In this document: piece after piece, positions 1 through 7,670 of the stretch
Layout: every line of letters begins with the position of its first letter
How positions within the stretch are numbered: the stretch's first letter is position 1
Assembly (NCBI GenBank): GCA_050942995.1
Contig: JBMNOI010000113.1
Coordinates: 1 to 12,245 of the forward strand
From: JBMNOI01 sp050942995
GTDB taxonomy: Bacteria; Chloroflexota; Anaerolineae; UBA1429
Reading direction: 5' to 3'
Length of the DNA: 12,245 bases
The notes under the pieces: generated by a model
Told to the model about the DNA's origin: nothing
The model's input: the letters and a program-made list of their open reading frames with translations, nothing else
Database searches by the model: none
Made by a program: the position numbers and the translations under genes

Positions 1-1
1 T

Positions 2-934
2 GGCATTTTAAAATACGATTTTTTGGAAATAAGAACTCTGGCTCGGGAGACAATCTTTGAGAACAACTTTGCCGGTATGCTGGTATTGGGGCCGGGGAAA
101 AGAATAATAGACTACAACAGGGCCGCCGAAAAGTTTTTTGGGGCGATAGGCATCTCATTGAATAACTATCCTCTAGAGCATATTCTCGGTCGAGAGCCAG
201 AGTGGCTGAAGATTTTCGAAAGTGAGACCAGCCGAGATTTTTCTCTGGTGATAGACGGGGAAGAACGATTTTTTGAGATCGATGTGGTGCCGCTGGGAGA
301 TCCCCGCGATGGAAACACGAGAATGCTCAAGTCCATCCGGGATGTTACAGAGGAAAGAAAGATTCAGGAGCAATTAAAGTTCCTGGCCACTACAGATTCT
401 CTAAGCGGCCTCTATAATCGGGCAGAATTTATGAATTTGGCCCAAAAGGAGTTTGCCAGGACCAGAAGGAATAACGAGGAACTATCGTTGTTGGTTATGG
501 ATCTGGATAATTTCAAGGCCATCAACGATAATTTTGGACATGCGGCGGGCGATGAGATGATTCGCGAAATGGGAGACATCATAAAAACCGGCTTCCGAAA
601 AACCGACATTGCCGGGCGCATAGGAGGAGAAGAATTTGCCGTGATTTTAAAGAACGCTTCTTTAGAAGAAGCGAAAAAGAAAGCGGAACAGCTCCGAGAG
701 ACTGTGGCCGGGAGAAAGGTGATTTACGGAAATCAGGAAATTGGTATTACGGTGAGCATTGGAGTGGCGGCGATCCGTGGTAACGCTGACGATGTTGGCG
801 ATATTGAAGATATCTTGAAAATGGCAGATGATGCTCTGTACAAGGCGAAAGCCAAAGGGCGGAATTGTGTGGCAACTTTGGGGTCCGGGATGGAAGATGT
901 GACACCACTTAGCAATTTCTTGAAAGAGTGGTAG
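2..934 (+). CDS. Diguanylate cyclase receptor (PAS-GGDEF), 5' end missing
   Basis: Makes cyclic di-GMP from two GTP at the inner face of the membrane. The frame is open to the left edge, so the gene is partial. The nearest start-like codon is TTG at 23, but the seven residues before it (GILKYDF) and those after it (LEIRTLARETIFEN) resemble the junction between a histidine-kinase-type 7TM N-terminal region and a PAS domain. A membrane part is therefore probably encoded upstream. Counting from TTG, the PAS domain covers about residues 12-112 and ends in the usual DVTEERK linker. GGDEF follows from about 120: DSLSGLYNR at 125-133, metal-binding MDLDNFKAIND at 159-169, active site GGEEF at 201-205. 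RKTD at 192-195, five residues before GGEEF, is an intact RxxD inhibitory site. The enzyme should be active and product-inhibited. The GGDEF call is very secure; the 7TM part is inferred. Confidence 0.93.
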   Translation, partial: GILKYDFLEIRTLARETIFENNFAGMLVLGPGKRIIDYNRAAEKFFGAIGISLNNYPLEHILGREPEWLKIFESETSRDFSLVIDGEERFFEIDVVPLGDPRDGNTRMLKSIRDVTEERKIQEQLKFLATTDSLSGLYNRAEFMNLAQKEFARTRRNNEELSLLVMDLDNFKAINDNFGHAAGDEMIREMGDIIKTGFRKTDIAGRIGGEEFAVILKNASLEEAKKKAEQLRETVAGRKVIYGNQEIGITVSIGVAAIRGNADDVGDIEDILKMADDALYKAKAKGRNCVATLGSGMEDVTPLSNFLKEW

Positions 935-1192
935 TCGGGGGCGATATGTTCCCACCCGCCACCAGCACAAAAATGTCGTGGATCTATTTCCGAGAACCGA
1001 CAGGACGAAAGACAAAAACCGGTCCCATCATCGTAGACTTACTTACAAAAGAGCTCCCCGGCCATCATCCCGCCTCGAACGACAGTGCTGTTCGACCACA
1101 TCAACCTCCCTCACGCAGAGCAACAATTGAGCTGGGATCTGCAACCGGGTTCTGAGCTGACAGAGCCGGAGCTCGACCGGTGAGACTTGAAT

Positions 1193-1495
1193 ATGTGCGT
1201 GTGCTTTATTCCGCACAGCGTCAAGTATTACGTGCGCAATCCATGGCTGGAGGATATCCCCGACACAGACAGGATAGAAAGGCTGTGCTCGCGGTTTGGC
1301 GTTGGCTCTCCCATCTTTGATCTGGAGTCATTCGAGAGACCAGAAGCCAAACTGAGGTATATTCGTGATTTCGTCGACTGCCCGGCCGGCTTACTTCCAC
1401 ATGCCAGAGCTTGTGGTGTCAACGTCCCCCAGGAGGCAATCCCTTCTATCTGCCGCTTCCTCGCTGTATTTGAGGCATTTGTAGACGCGCAATAG
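1193..1495 (+). CDS. Hypothetical small protein, about 100 aa
   Basis: I do not recognise this protein. ATG at 1193 is preceded by GGTGAG at 1179-1184 with eight bases of spacing. A TTG at 1187 in the same frame would add two residues. Codon choice and composition look like real protein: mixed charged and hydrophobic residues, six cysteines, acidic central stretches such as FDLESFERPEAKLRYIRDFVD. No signal peptide or membrane segment is evident. It stands alone, about 260 bases after the diguanylate cyclase. A short inverted repeat, TCCCT-ATA-AGGGA (1498-1510), lies directly after its stop. It could also be the tail of a decayed gene, because the sequence just upstream (1085-1183) reads like protein in another frame. 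Confidence 0.42.
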   Translation: MCVCFIPHSVKYYVRNPWLEDIPDTDRIERLCSRFGVGSPIFDLESFERPEAKLRYIRDFVDCPAGLLPHARACGVNVPQEAIPSICRFLAVFEAFVDAQ

Positions 1496-1640
1496 CATCC
1501 CTATAAGGGACATGAGGGATAACAGAGCGGGTATTATGCCTTTGTCAAGAGGACTGATATGATTAGTTCATGAGTAACGACTTGTAGATCTGATAGTCAG
1601 GGGATCGGGTTAAAATAGGTCAGGCGGTTCAGGGGGCAAT

Positions 1641-2078
1641 ATGAGGGAGATGCAGTTCTCGATCGAGATCGATGCGTCTAAAGAAAGAGTCTGGGCCACT
1701 CTTTGGGATGATATAACGTTTCGCGACTGGGCGAGTATTGTCGATGAAGGTACCTATATAAAGGGAGAGATAAAAGAGGGGAATGAAATCCAGTTCCTAT
1801 CGTCTTCAAGCGGTTACGGTGTGACGAGCCTGGTAGAGAAACTGGTTCCGAACGAGTTCATGCGATTCAGACACAGCGCCGATACCCAACAAGGTGGGCA
1901 GCAAGAGCGTGAAAAAGAGTGGACCGGCGGGGCAGAGAGCTATTCCCTCGTCGAAGAGAACGGCGTCACTACGTTGATCATCAGACTCGATGTCCCGAAA
2001 GAGCAAGAAGGGACGTTCAATGCCAGGCTTCCCAGAGCGCTGGAACGCATAAAAGCTCTGGCGGAACAAACTCGATAA
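1641..2078 (+). CDS. SRPBCC / AHSA1-like START-fold protein
   Basis: A 145-residue soluble protein of the SRPBCC (Bet v1-like) superfamily, closest in pattern to the AHSA1 / polyketide-cyclase-like group. It opens with the typical first strand and helix, FSIEIDASKERVWATLWDD, followed by FRDWAS. The middle GEIKEGNEIQF and the later strands (LVEKLVPNEFMRF, YSLVEENGVTTLIIRLDV) fit the antiparallel sheet. It ends with the long C-terminal helix (ARLPRALERIKALAEQTR) that closes the hydrophobic pocket. Length is normal for the family. Such proteins bind small hydrophobic ligands or act as co-chaperone-like factors; the ligand cannot be told from sequence. ATG at 1641 has a GGGGG run about seven bases upstream. 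The DinB-family gene follows after about 80 bases, a common neighbour for this family. Confidence 0.82.
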   Translation: MREMQFSIEIDASKERVWATLWDDITFRDWASIVDEGTYIKGEIKEGNEIQFLSSSSGYGVTSLVEKLVPNEFMRFRHSADTQQGGQQEREKEWTGGAESYSLVEENGVTTLIIRLDVPKEQEGTFNARLPRALERIKALAEQTR

Positions 2079-2144
2079 AGATCCGGTGCCGGCGATACCG
2101 GTTCATGGGGGCACAAGTCGGTGACGGGAACAACCCAATCGCTT

Positions 2145-2150
2145 GAGGGA
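2145..2150 (+). promoter_or_regulatory. Ribosome binding site of the DinB-family gene
   Basis: GAGGGA seven bases before ATG 2158. It decides against the in-frame TTG at 2143, which it overlaps. Confidence 0.6.
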
Positions 2151-2157
2151 TGATTGT

Positions 2158-2748
2158 ATGAGTGGTGGCGATGCTCAAGGGGCAACGGATAGCCTCCGAA
2201 ATGCGTTGAATTTCCAGTTCGATATCTCATGGCGGATGCTGACGTTTCACCTTGAGGATTTAGAGGATGACGAATGTCTTTGGAGGCCCGGCCCCAGGGG
2301 GCTTGGCGTGACTTGTGAATCGGGCATCTGGGTGGCCGATTGGCCGGACACCGAATCTTATGATATGGGGCCCTCGAGTATCGCCTGGTTAACCTGGCAT
2401 ATCATATTCTGGTGGTCGATGGTTTTCGATCACTCTTTTGGCCATGGGACCCTGTCTCGTGAGGATGTTCGGTGGCCCGGGAGCATGGCCGCCGTTCGAG
2501 AGAGGATCGAACGACTCTATGATGATTGGAAAGAGATTCTGACCACCCTGCCGGACAAGGAGCTTTTATCCTGTGAAAGAACGAGGTGGCCCTTTCAAGA
2601 TAGACCATTCTATGAGCTGGCTGCATGGCTCAATCTCGAACTCATGAAGAACGCTGCCGAGATTGGGGCCGGCCGATTCCTCTATGCCTCGAGGAACCAT
2701 ACCGGCTCTGCAGAATCGCAGCCGGAAGGATCAGACCGTCTAGCATAA
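2158..2748 (+). CDS. DinB-family four-helix protein
   Basis: About 196 residues with the DinB/YfiT-like four-helix bundle pattern. The first helix region is ALNFQFDISWRMLTFHLEDL at 16-35. It is followed by the WRPGPRGLG segment, the central SSIAWLTWHIIFWWSMVFDH (73-92), and a last helix AAWLNLELMKNAAEIGAGRFLYA. These proteins often carry a three-histidine metal site used in thiol-dependent transfer or damage-response chemistry. His81 and His92 are visible, but the last-helix position has LELMKNAAEIG instead of a clear histidine, which seems normal for this subgroup. ATG at 2158 is chosen over TTG at 2143 because GAGGGA (2145-2150) lies seven bases upstream and overlaps the TTG. It is cytosolic, with no signal peptide. 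It lies between an SRPBCC protein and an MFS transporter. Confidence 0.8.
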   Translation: MSGGDAQGATDSLRNALNFQFDISWRMLTFHLEDLEDDECLWRPGPRGLGVTCESGIWVADWPDTESYDMGPSSIAWLTWHIIFWWSMVFDHSFGHGTLSREDVRWPGSMAAVRERIERLYDDWKEILTTLPDKELLSCERTRWPFQDRPFYELAAWLNLELMKNAAEIGAGRFLYASRNHTGSAESQPEGSDRLA

Positions 2749-2755
2749 ACCGGCC

Positions 2756-2787
2756 GGGTTTGGCGCAAAATCAGAGGAACCGAACCC
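2756..2787 (+). terminator. Weak hairpin between the DinB and MFS genes
   Basis: GGGTTTGG (2756-2763) pairs with CCGAACCC (2780-2787) with one T-G pair and a 16-base loop. No T-run follows, so it is only a candidate terminator or RNA processing structure. It sits just after the DinB-family stop. Confidence 0.25.
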
Positions 2788-2854
2788 CCCTTCTCTCAAT
2801 AAGGGATGAGCGTTACCGCCAGACGATCGGCGCAGACCTTACTCTGGAGACCTT

Positions 2855-4066
2855 GTGTATTTACTGCTACTCATCATTATCTATATCTCGTTCATCAGCC
2901 TCGGCCTTCCGGATTCGCTGCTCGGTTCGGCGTGGCCGGTTATGCATGAACAGCTCGATGTTCCGATATCCTATGCCGGAATCGTGGCGATGATTATCGC
3001 CGGCGGGACCATCGTATCCAGTCTGATGTCCGACAGGGTGATGAGAAGACTGGGGGCCGGCCTGGTCACTGCGATCAGCGTGATGATGACGGCAGTGGCG
3101 ATGTTCGGGTTTTCCATATCGAACTCTTTTATGTTGCTTTGCATATGGGCGGTCCCCTATGGACTGGGCGCCGGGGCCGTGGATGCCGCCCTGAATAATT
3201 ACGTGGCGTTACACTATGCCTCCCGGCACATGAACTGGTTGCACTGCTTTTGGGGAGTGGGAGCGTCCGTCAGCCCATATATTATGGGATATTACCTGAC
3301 GGGCGGCTATGGATGGGAGAGCGGCTATCGCTCAGTCGCCATCTTGCAGATTGCGTTGACGGCCATCCTTTTCCTGAGCCTACCGCTCTGGGAGAGGAAT
3401 ACGATCAATGGAAACGACTCCGAGGCGCGGAAGACGGCGCTGAGCCTGCCGGAAGCCCTGAAGATAAGGGGGGTCAAGCCGGTCCTTCTGGCGTTCTTCG
3501 GCTACTGTGCTCTCGAAGCAACGACAGGCTTGTGGGCAAGCAGTTATCTCGTCGAATTTCGCGGGGTTGACCCCGAAACGGCCGCGAGATTCGCATCGCT
3601 GTTTTTCCTGGGAATAACCTTTGGCCGCTTTCTTAGCGGATTCGTTTCTGATAGAATTGGAGACAAGCTACTCATTCGATCGGGCATCATCACGATGATG
3701 GGCGGGATTCTCCTGGTGGGGATTCCCGGTGGGATCAGTGCAACGGCGCTGATTGGGCTTGTCGTAATCGGCCTGGGCGCTGCGCCCGTTTATCCGTCGA
3801 TCATTCACTCGACACCGGCGAATTTCGGGCAGGGAAACTCGCAAGCGATCATCGGGATACAGATGGCAAGCGCTTATGCGGGCAGCACCTTTATACCACC
3901 GCTCTTTGGAGTGATTGCAGATAATATCAGTATCGGGCTGTATCCTCTCTATCTGATTTTCTTTGCAATCCTCATGCTCACAATGTCCGAGCTGCTCAAC
4001 CGAACTGTTGAATCAAAAGCCGGCGCCCCCCGAGTTGTGGGCCGGTATGAGGAGCATCGTCCGTAA
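2855..4066 (+). CDS. MFS transporter, fucose-permease (FHS) type
   Basis: A 403-residue integral membrane protein with the usual 12 hydrophobic segments of the major facilitator superfamily, split by a polar central loop at about residues 180-205. The first segment runs into GLPDSLLGSAWPVM (17-30), a hallmark of the FucP/YbjJ-like group. Motif-A-like loops occur after TM2 (SDRVMRRLGAG, 59-69) and after TM8 (FGRFLSGFVSDRIGD, 256-270). NWLHCFWGVGASVSP (127-141) matches the TM5 region of the family. It probably works by proton symport or as an exporter; the substrate is unknown, although a sugar is typical. GTG at 2855 is preceded by GGAG (2846-2849) at five bases. No dedicated sugar-metabolism gene is adjacent; the rhamnosidase is over 6 kb away. 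Confidence 0.87.
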   Translation: MYLLLLIIIYISFISLGLPDSLLGSAWPVMHEQLDVPISYAGIVAMIIAGGTIVSSLMSDRVMRRLGAGLVTAISVMMTAVAMFGFSISNSFMLLCIWAVPYGLGAGAVDAALNNYVALHYASRHMNWLHCFWGVGASVSPYIMGYYLTGGYGWESGYRSVAILQIALTAILFLSLPLWERNTINGNDSEARKTALSLPEALKIRGVKPVLLAFFGYCALEATTGLWASSYLVEFRGVDPETAARFASLFFLGITFGRFLSGFVSDRIGDKLLIRSGIITMMGGILLVGIPGGISATALIGLVVIGLGAAPVYPSIIHSTPANFGQGNSQAIIGIQMASAYAGSTFIPPLFGVIADNISIGLYPLYLIFFAILMLTMSELLNRTVESKAGAPRVVGRYEEHRP

Positions 4067-4104
4067 TAGATCGTATGGTATGATGAGGCCGATGTGGATG
4101 TTTC

Positions 4105-4111
4105 AGGAGGG
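4105..4111 (+). promoter_or_regulatory. Ribosome binding site of the DUF1801 gene
   Basis: AGGAGGG six bases before ATG 4118 is the strongest Shine-Dalgarno sequence in the window. It rules out the in-frame GTG at 4094 that would otherwise extend the protein. Confidence 0.8.
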
Positions 4112-4117
4112 AACAGC

Positions 4118-4495
4118 ATGGAGGTTTTCGCCGAGTATCTGGCGCGTATCGATAATCCACAACATCGAGTCCGCACGCAAGAGGTTTTGAGCTGGGTCGC
4201 CGAAAAATTCCCGGATTTGGAGCCCAGAATCGCCTGGAATCAGCCCATGTTTACCCATCACGGCACGTTCATCATTGCCTTCAGCATCTCTAAACGACAT
4301 CTGGCCGTCGCCCCTGAACGGGTGGTGATAGAGCGTTTCTCTGACGAAATCGCACAGGCCGGCTACGATCACAGCAAAGAGCTGGTGCGAATCCCGTGGG
4401 ATAGTCCGGTGGATTTCTCATTGCTCGAGAAGATGATCGCCTTTAATATTGCGGACAAGGCGGACATCCCAACCTTTTGGCGGCCAGGAGCGTGA
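4118..4495 (+). CDS. DUF1801 protein (YdhG-like 'iron chaperone' family)
   Basis: A 125-residue cytosolic protein of the DUF1801 family, related to Bacillus YdhG and often annotated as iron chaperone by distant similarity to frataxin; that function is weakly supported. The family pattern is clear: EYLARIDNPQHRVRTQEVLSW, then FPDLEPRIAWNQPMFTHHGTFIIAFSISKRHLAVAPE with the conserved W-N/G-QPMF core, and a C-terminal region with IPWDSPVDFSLLEKMIAFNIADK. Length is normal. The start is fixed by the strong ribosome binding site. It follows the MFS gene by about 50 bases and ends just before a strong terminator-like hairpin, so the two may share a transcript. Confidence 0.86.
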   Translation: MEVFAEYLARIDNPQHRVRTQEVLSWVAEKFPDLEPRIAWNQPMFTHHGTFIIAFSISKRHLAVAPERVVIERFSDEIAQAGYDHSKELVRIPWDSPVDFSLLEKMIAFNIADKADIPTFWRPGA

Positions 4496-4514
4496 TGAAG
4501 CCACATGATGGTCA

Positions 4515-4560
4515 CACACATGGTCGGGGCGCAGAAACGTTCCGACCATGTGTGCGTTTT
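4515..4560 (+). terminator. Strong hairpin, likely Rho-independent terminator
   Basis: CACACATGGTCGG (4515-4527) and CCGACCATGTGTG (4542-4554) form a perfect 13-bp stem with a 14-base loop. A short T-rich tail (CGTTTT, 4555-4560) follows. It starts 20 bases after the DUF1801 stop and would end that transcript. The T-tract is short, so a protein-binding role is possible. Confidence 0.7.
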
Positions 4561-4572
4561 GGCGAAATCGAC

Positions 4573-4585
4573 GCATGAATCATGC
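4573..4585. promoter_or_regulatory. Short near-palindrome upstream of the DUF4932 gene
   Basis: GCATGA-A-TCATGC is a 13-base imperfect palindrome (6-bp arms) in the 245-base gap before the DUF4932 gene. It could be an operator, but no promoter boxes were clearly seen beside it. Confidence 0.2.
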
Positions 4586-4740
4586 CATGCTCTGAACCAT
4601 GTGGCGTGTGTTGTGTCAATGTCAGGGCGAGTTTGGAGCGCCTGGTAAGCACTTTTGACTCGTAGGCCTGGCGAGAGGAGATCGGATCGCTCGTTCCGAA
4701 TCAGATCATCACCCCCCTTATACACGCAGGAGCCAGGTAG

Positions 4741-5766
4741 ATGAACCACATTATCGTAGAGGTTAATCCCCAAATCGAGTTGATGAACAGCATTCTCTAC
4801 ACAAGCGATCATGGACAGATCGTCAAAGACTTGATGGGCTTTAACCCCGTAATCGATATCGAGACAGATTACACAAACGCGGTGAGGGATTTTTTCGAGC
4901 GCTACAGGAGCCACGACGTTTATCGTATCGTCGAAACGATGACTCGAGATGGATTTTTCCTCGGGAGGCCGATGGAGCTGATGTGTTCCGTCGGGCGACC
5001 ACCGGCATTCGAGCGCAAGTACCCGGTGTCAGAGCTCTGCACGCAGCTATGCGGCGGAGAAGAAAATATCGATACCCTCCTGAATGCATTGCGTGACTTT
5101 TCCCGGCAGATCGGATATATGGATTTTTTCAGTGTCGTAGAATGCCGTTACGATGATTTGATCGAGGCCGCGAAAAAGCATATCGATCGATATCCATTTG
5201 TCTCGCTCATGGAGAATTTCTACGGCAAGAAGCAGAATTCGTACCATTACATTATCACCAATCTATCTCATGGCAGCTTTGGCATATGCTTCCTGAACGA
5301 TGGAAGATACGACATGTTCAGCGTCATGACCCTGTTCAACGTGAGCGATAGCGAGGAAGAAAACGAGCAAAGCCGGGGGGCGCTATCGACCAATGTAACC
5401 ATTCACGAGTTTGCCCATCCGTTGATCAATCCTTTGACGGAACGATTCAACGATCTGGTCGATGAATATATCCGGGCGTATGAATGGCTGAAGCCATATA
5501 AGCAGCCCAATTTCCGCTCCGGCTATGGCGATTGGGACGAGTGCGTGAACGAACATATTGTACGCGCAATCGCCATCTATCTCGCCGAAAAGCTGGGTGA
5601 GAGTGGATATGCTTCCATGCATCTGGATTATGACATGAAACTGGGGTATATGTACTTGCCCGCACTGCTCGAAAAGTTTCGGTATTACGAGAAGCACAGG
5701 GATACGTACAGGACGATCGATGATTTTTATCCGGAGCTAATCACCGTGTTTGCGGAGCAAGTCTGA
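4741..5766 (+). CDS. DUF4932 protein with a zinc-metalloprotease-like motif
   Basis: A 341-residue protein with the pattern of DUF4932. The N-terminus (IIVEVNPQIELMNSILY) starts as family members do, and the HExxH site HEFAH lies at residues 222-226. A downstream WDECVNEHIVRAIAIYL segment puts Glu271 and His272 where a gluzincin-type third zinc ligand would be expected. Peptidase activity is inferred from these residues; the substrate is unknown. No signal peptide or membrane helix is present, so it should act in the cytosol. ATG at 4741 has AGGAG (4728-4732) at eight bases. The gene is monocistronic in appearance: a 245-base gap with a terminator precedes it and a weak hairpin follows it. 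Confidence 0.8.
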   Translation: MNHIIVEVNPQIELMNSILYTSDHGQIVKDLMGFNPVIDIETDYTNAVRDFFERYRSHDVYRIVETMTRDGFFLGRPMELMCSVGRPPAFERKYPVSELCTQLCGGEENIDTLLNALRDFSRQIGYMDFFSVVECRYDDLIEAAKKHIDRYPFVSLMENFYGKKQNSYHYIITNLSHGSFGICFLNDGRYDMFSVMTLFNVSDSEEENEQSRGALSTNVTIHEFAHPLINPLTERFNDLVDEYIRAYEWLKPYKQPNFRSGYGDWDECVNEHIVRAIAIYLAEKLGESGYASMHLDYDMKLGYMYLPALLEKFRYYEKHRDTYRTIDDFYPELITVFAEQV

Positions 5767-5775
5767 TCGTCCTGT

Positions 5776-5795
5776 CTGGCGCTGAATATCGCCAG
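5776..5795 (+). terminator. Small hairpin after the DUF4932 gene
   Basis: CTGGCG (5776-5781) pairs with CGCCAG (5790-5795) around an 8-base loop, ten bases after the stop. There is no T-run, so it is a weak terminator candidate. A second short inverted repeat, ACCGG-N6-CCGGT, lies at 5830-5845 before the next gene. Confidence 0.3.
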
Positions 5796-5869
5796 GTTAT
5801 ATCTGATGTAAAACGCAGGATTCAGGGTCACCGGTCATATCCGGTACCGCATCACGGGAGAAAGTGTTC

Positions 5870-6244
5870 GTGGAAAGAGATATTGCCCTGTTCTTTGACA
5901 GGATGCCGGAGGCCCTTCCTTTATACCTGGCTTTCGAAGACAAGATCCGGGCGAGATATCCGGACGTAAAAATCAAGATCAAAAAGACCCAGATCTCCTT
6001 CTCTAACAGGTATGGGTTCGCCTATGTATGGCTGCCACACCGTAAAATGAAGGGGCGGCCGGCGGTTTACATGATCGTATCTTTCGGAGCGCCCTATCGC
6101 ATCGATTCTCCGCATATCGTGGAAGCGGTGGAACCCTATCCAAACCGCTGGACCCACCACGTCATCATCGAACGCCTGCAGGATATCGACGACCAGGTGA
6201 TGGAATGGATCGACCTGTCTTATCATTTCTCCCTGACTAAATGA
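5870..6244 (+). CDS. DUF5655 domain protein
   Basis: A 124-residue cytosolic protein that is essentially one DUF5655 domain. The N-terminal part FFDRMPEALPLYLAFEDKI is followed by the conserved KIKIKKTQISFSNRYGFAYV and WLPHRKMKGRPAVYMIVSFG. Then come the RIDSPHIVEAVEPYPNRWTHH segment and the closing acidic-aromatic helix (DIDDQVMEWIDLSYHFS). The function of the family is unknown; its lysine-rich centre suggests a nucleic-acid or nucleotide ligand, but that is only a guess. GTG at 5870 is preferred because GGGAG (5856-5860) sits nine bases upstream. GTG at 5864 is in frame but only three bases from it. It stands alone, about 100 bases after DUF4932 and 270 bases before the frameshifted gene. 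Confidence 0.78.
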   Translation: MERDIALFFDRMPEALPLYLAFEDKIRARYPDVKIKIKKTQISFSNRYGFAYVWLPHRKMKGRPAVYMIVSFGAPYRIDSPHIVEAVEPYPNRWTHHVIIERLQDIDDQVMEWIDLSYHFSLTK

Positions 6245-6513
6245 GTTGCAAGGAGCTCTGCTCTATAGCGGCCGATCCTTCCGAAAGGCCGTCTGCCACC
6301 GGTCGAGGTTCCGAACGATGGCGAGTGCCACCACACATACGAGAGCATGTCTCCGGCGTGGTGTCGCGCGGTGCGCTCGCCGTCGAGCAGCGCCACCCGG
6401 TCGCCGATAGAGTGGCGAGACGATGACCGGATTATAGGCGGCCTCTGATACCGTGTGAGCACCTGTCCGCTATTCTCAACCTGAGCGATGCTACTTTTGA
6501 GAGGGAAGGTCAC

Positions 6514-7531
6514 GTGAAGCTCCTCGAATCAATCGCCAGCTACACGGCCGAGTCGAGAAGAAGGATAGAGAGCGTCCTGACCGATGAGGTCAAGGAGATC
6601 ATCGTCCGGATCGTGCGTTCGCCGGATGCCGCGGCAGAGGTTGACGGTGAGCTGATTGACGAGCCGGTCGAGATGGACGTCTTTCGATGCGAGGGTGGCC
6701 GACTGATCCCGAACACGGCCATCTTTTTCGAGGACGACATAGAGCGGTTGCGGGAGCCCGTCTTTCAAATGGGCAGAGATCGCCGGGATCGTCAGGGCGA
6801 ACGCCGGAGGGCTCGAGCGCTGCTCTCCGAATATCCGCAACTTTGTCGGGAGCATTATGGGGGCGGGGCAGGGATTACACGAGTCCCTTAAAGAGATGGG
6901 GCTTGTGTCTACCTGGTACAACAAGACCGGGAAGTATGAGAGAAGCAAGGTCGACTTTAACCAGCAATGCCGGGCGTACGACGAGTTCGGCGAGGACCTG
7001 CAGATCAAGAGGGTGATCCGTGGGGAGAGGTTCACGAGTGTCACCATCGGCCCGGGAAGCAGCAACTATCACGACTATCTGATCGATGCAGGGAGGCCCT
7101 CGAGCGGGGATGCGCAGGATTTTCGCAAGAACCTGGTCCATTCCTTGACGGATCTGTTTCCCTGCCTTATCACCGGCCAGATCGAGAGCGAGGCGCTGCG
7201 GAACGCCGCAAGGTTGGCCAACATCGATGTGGACGACAGATCATCCGTCATCTCGGTCGACGGTGCAGAGGTGTACGGCAGCATAATCAGGAACATCGGC
7301 AGGGGATGCACAGAGTACTACTGTGCCAACATGGATCGAATCAGGTCGATGCTGTCGTCGACCGAGGTGGGGCAAAAAGGGGCGCCCGTCGAGAATATGA
7401 TGATGAACCTGTGGCGTTACCTTCGGCGGGCGATCGCCATAGAGCTTTACGAGAGCGGCTTTCTGAGCGACGCCGTTCCGACCAAAGGCTGTATCACCAT
7501 CTTTTACGACAACCGCATCGACTTTTTCTGA
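6514..7531 (+). pseudogene. Unrecognised gene of about 339 codons, split by one frameshift
   Basis: I recognise no family. GTG at 6514 follows GAGGG (6501-6505) at eight bases. The first frame reads as protein to about residue 86 (...IERLREPVFQM), then turns into arginine-rich nonsense (GRDRRDRQGERRRARA) and stops at 6891. The next frame reads as good protein from about 6773 (AEIAGIVRANAGGLER, FVGSIMGAGQGLHESL) to the stop at 7531, although its first ATG is only at 6857. Removing one G from the GGG at 6771-6773 joins the two into FQMAEIAG. This points to one inserted base, either a real mutation or a sequencing error. The rebuilt product is soluble. Its first third is acidic and helix-rich, and its C-terminus has VENMMMNLWRYLRRAIAIELYE. 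No slippery site suggesting programmed frameshifting is seen. Confidence 0.72.
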
Positions 7532-7670
7532 TTCCCGGAAGATCGGGGATAATGGGCTGTGCTCTGGCATGCCGTATCTTCGCCGGCAGGGGCGATAGAC
7601 CTGTAGACCGGTTCCGGCGGTGAGGATTCCGCCCGTTCGATAACGATTTATTCAGAAAGGCCCGGGACCT

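Noticed and set aside
928..1155. 75-codon + strand ORF overlapping the end of the diguanylate cyclase
   Set aside because: Composition is unlike protein (basic, proline-rich, no pattern), and a better-looking frame overlaps its second half.
2625..2993. 122-codon + strand ORF across the DinB-MFS junction
   Set aside because: It is arginine- and serine-rich and out of frame with both well-supported genes it overlaps.
6223..6513. 96-codon - strand ORF in the gap before the frameshifted gene
   Set aside because: Codon composition is rather gene-like (for example IGDRVALLDGERTARHHAGD), but it runs into the end of the DUF5655 gene, has no evident ribosome binding site and matches nothing I know. 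It could be a remnant; otherwise I see nothing in 6245-6500.
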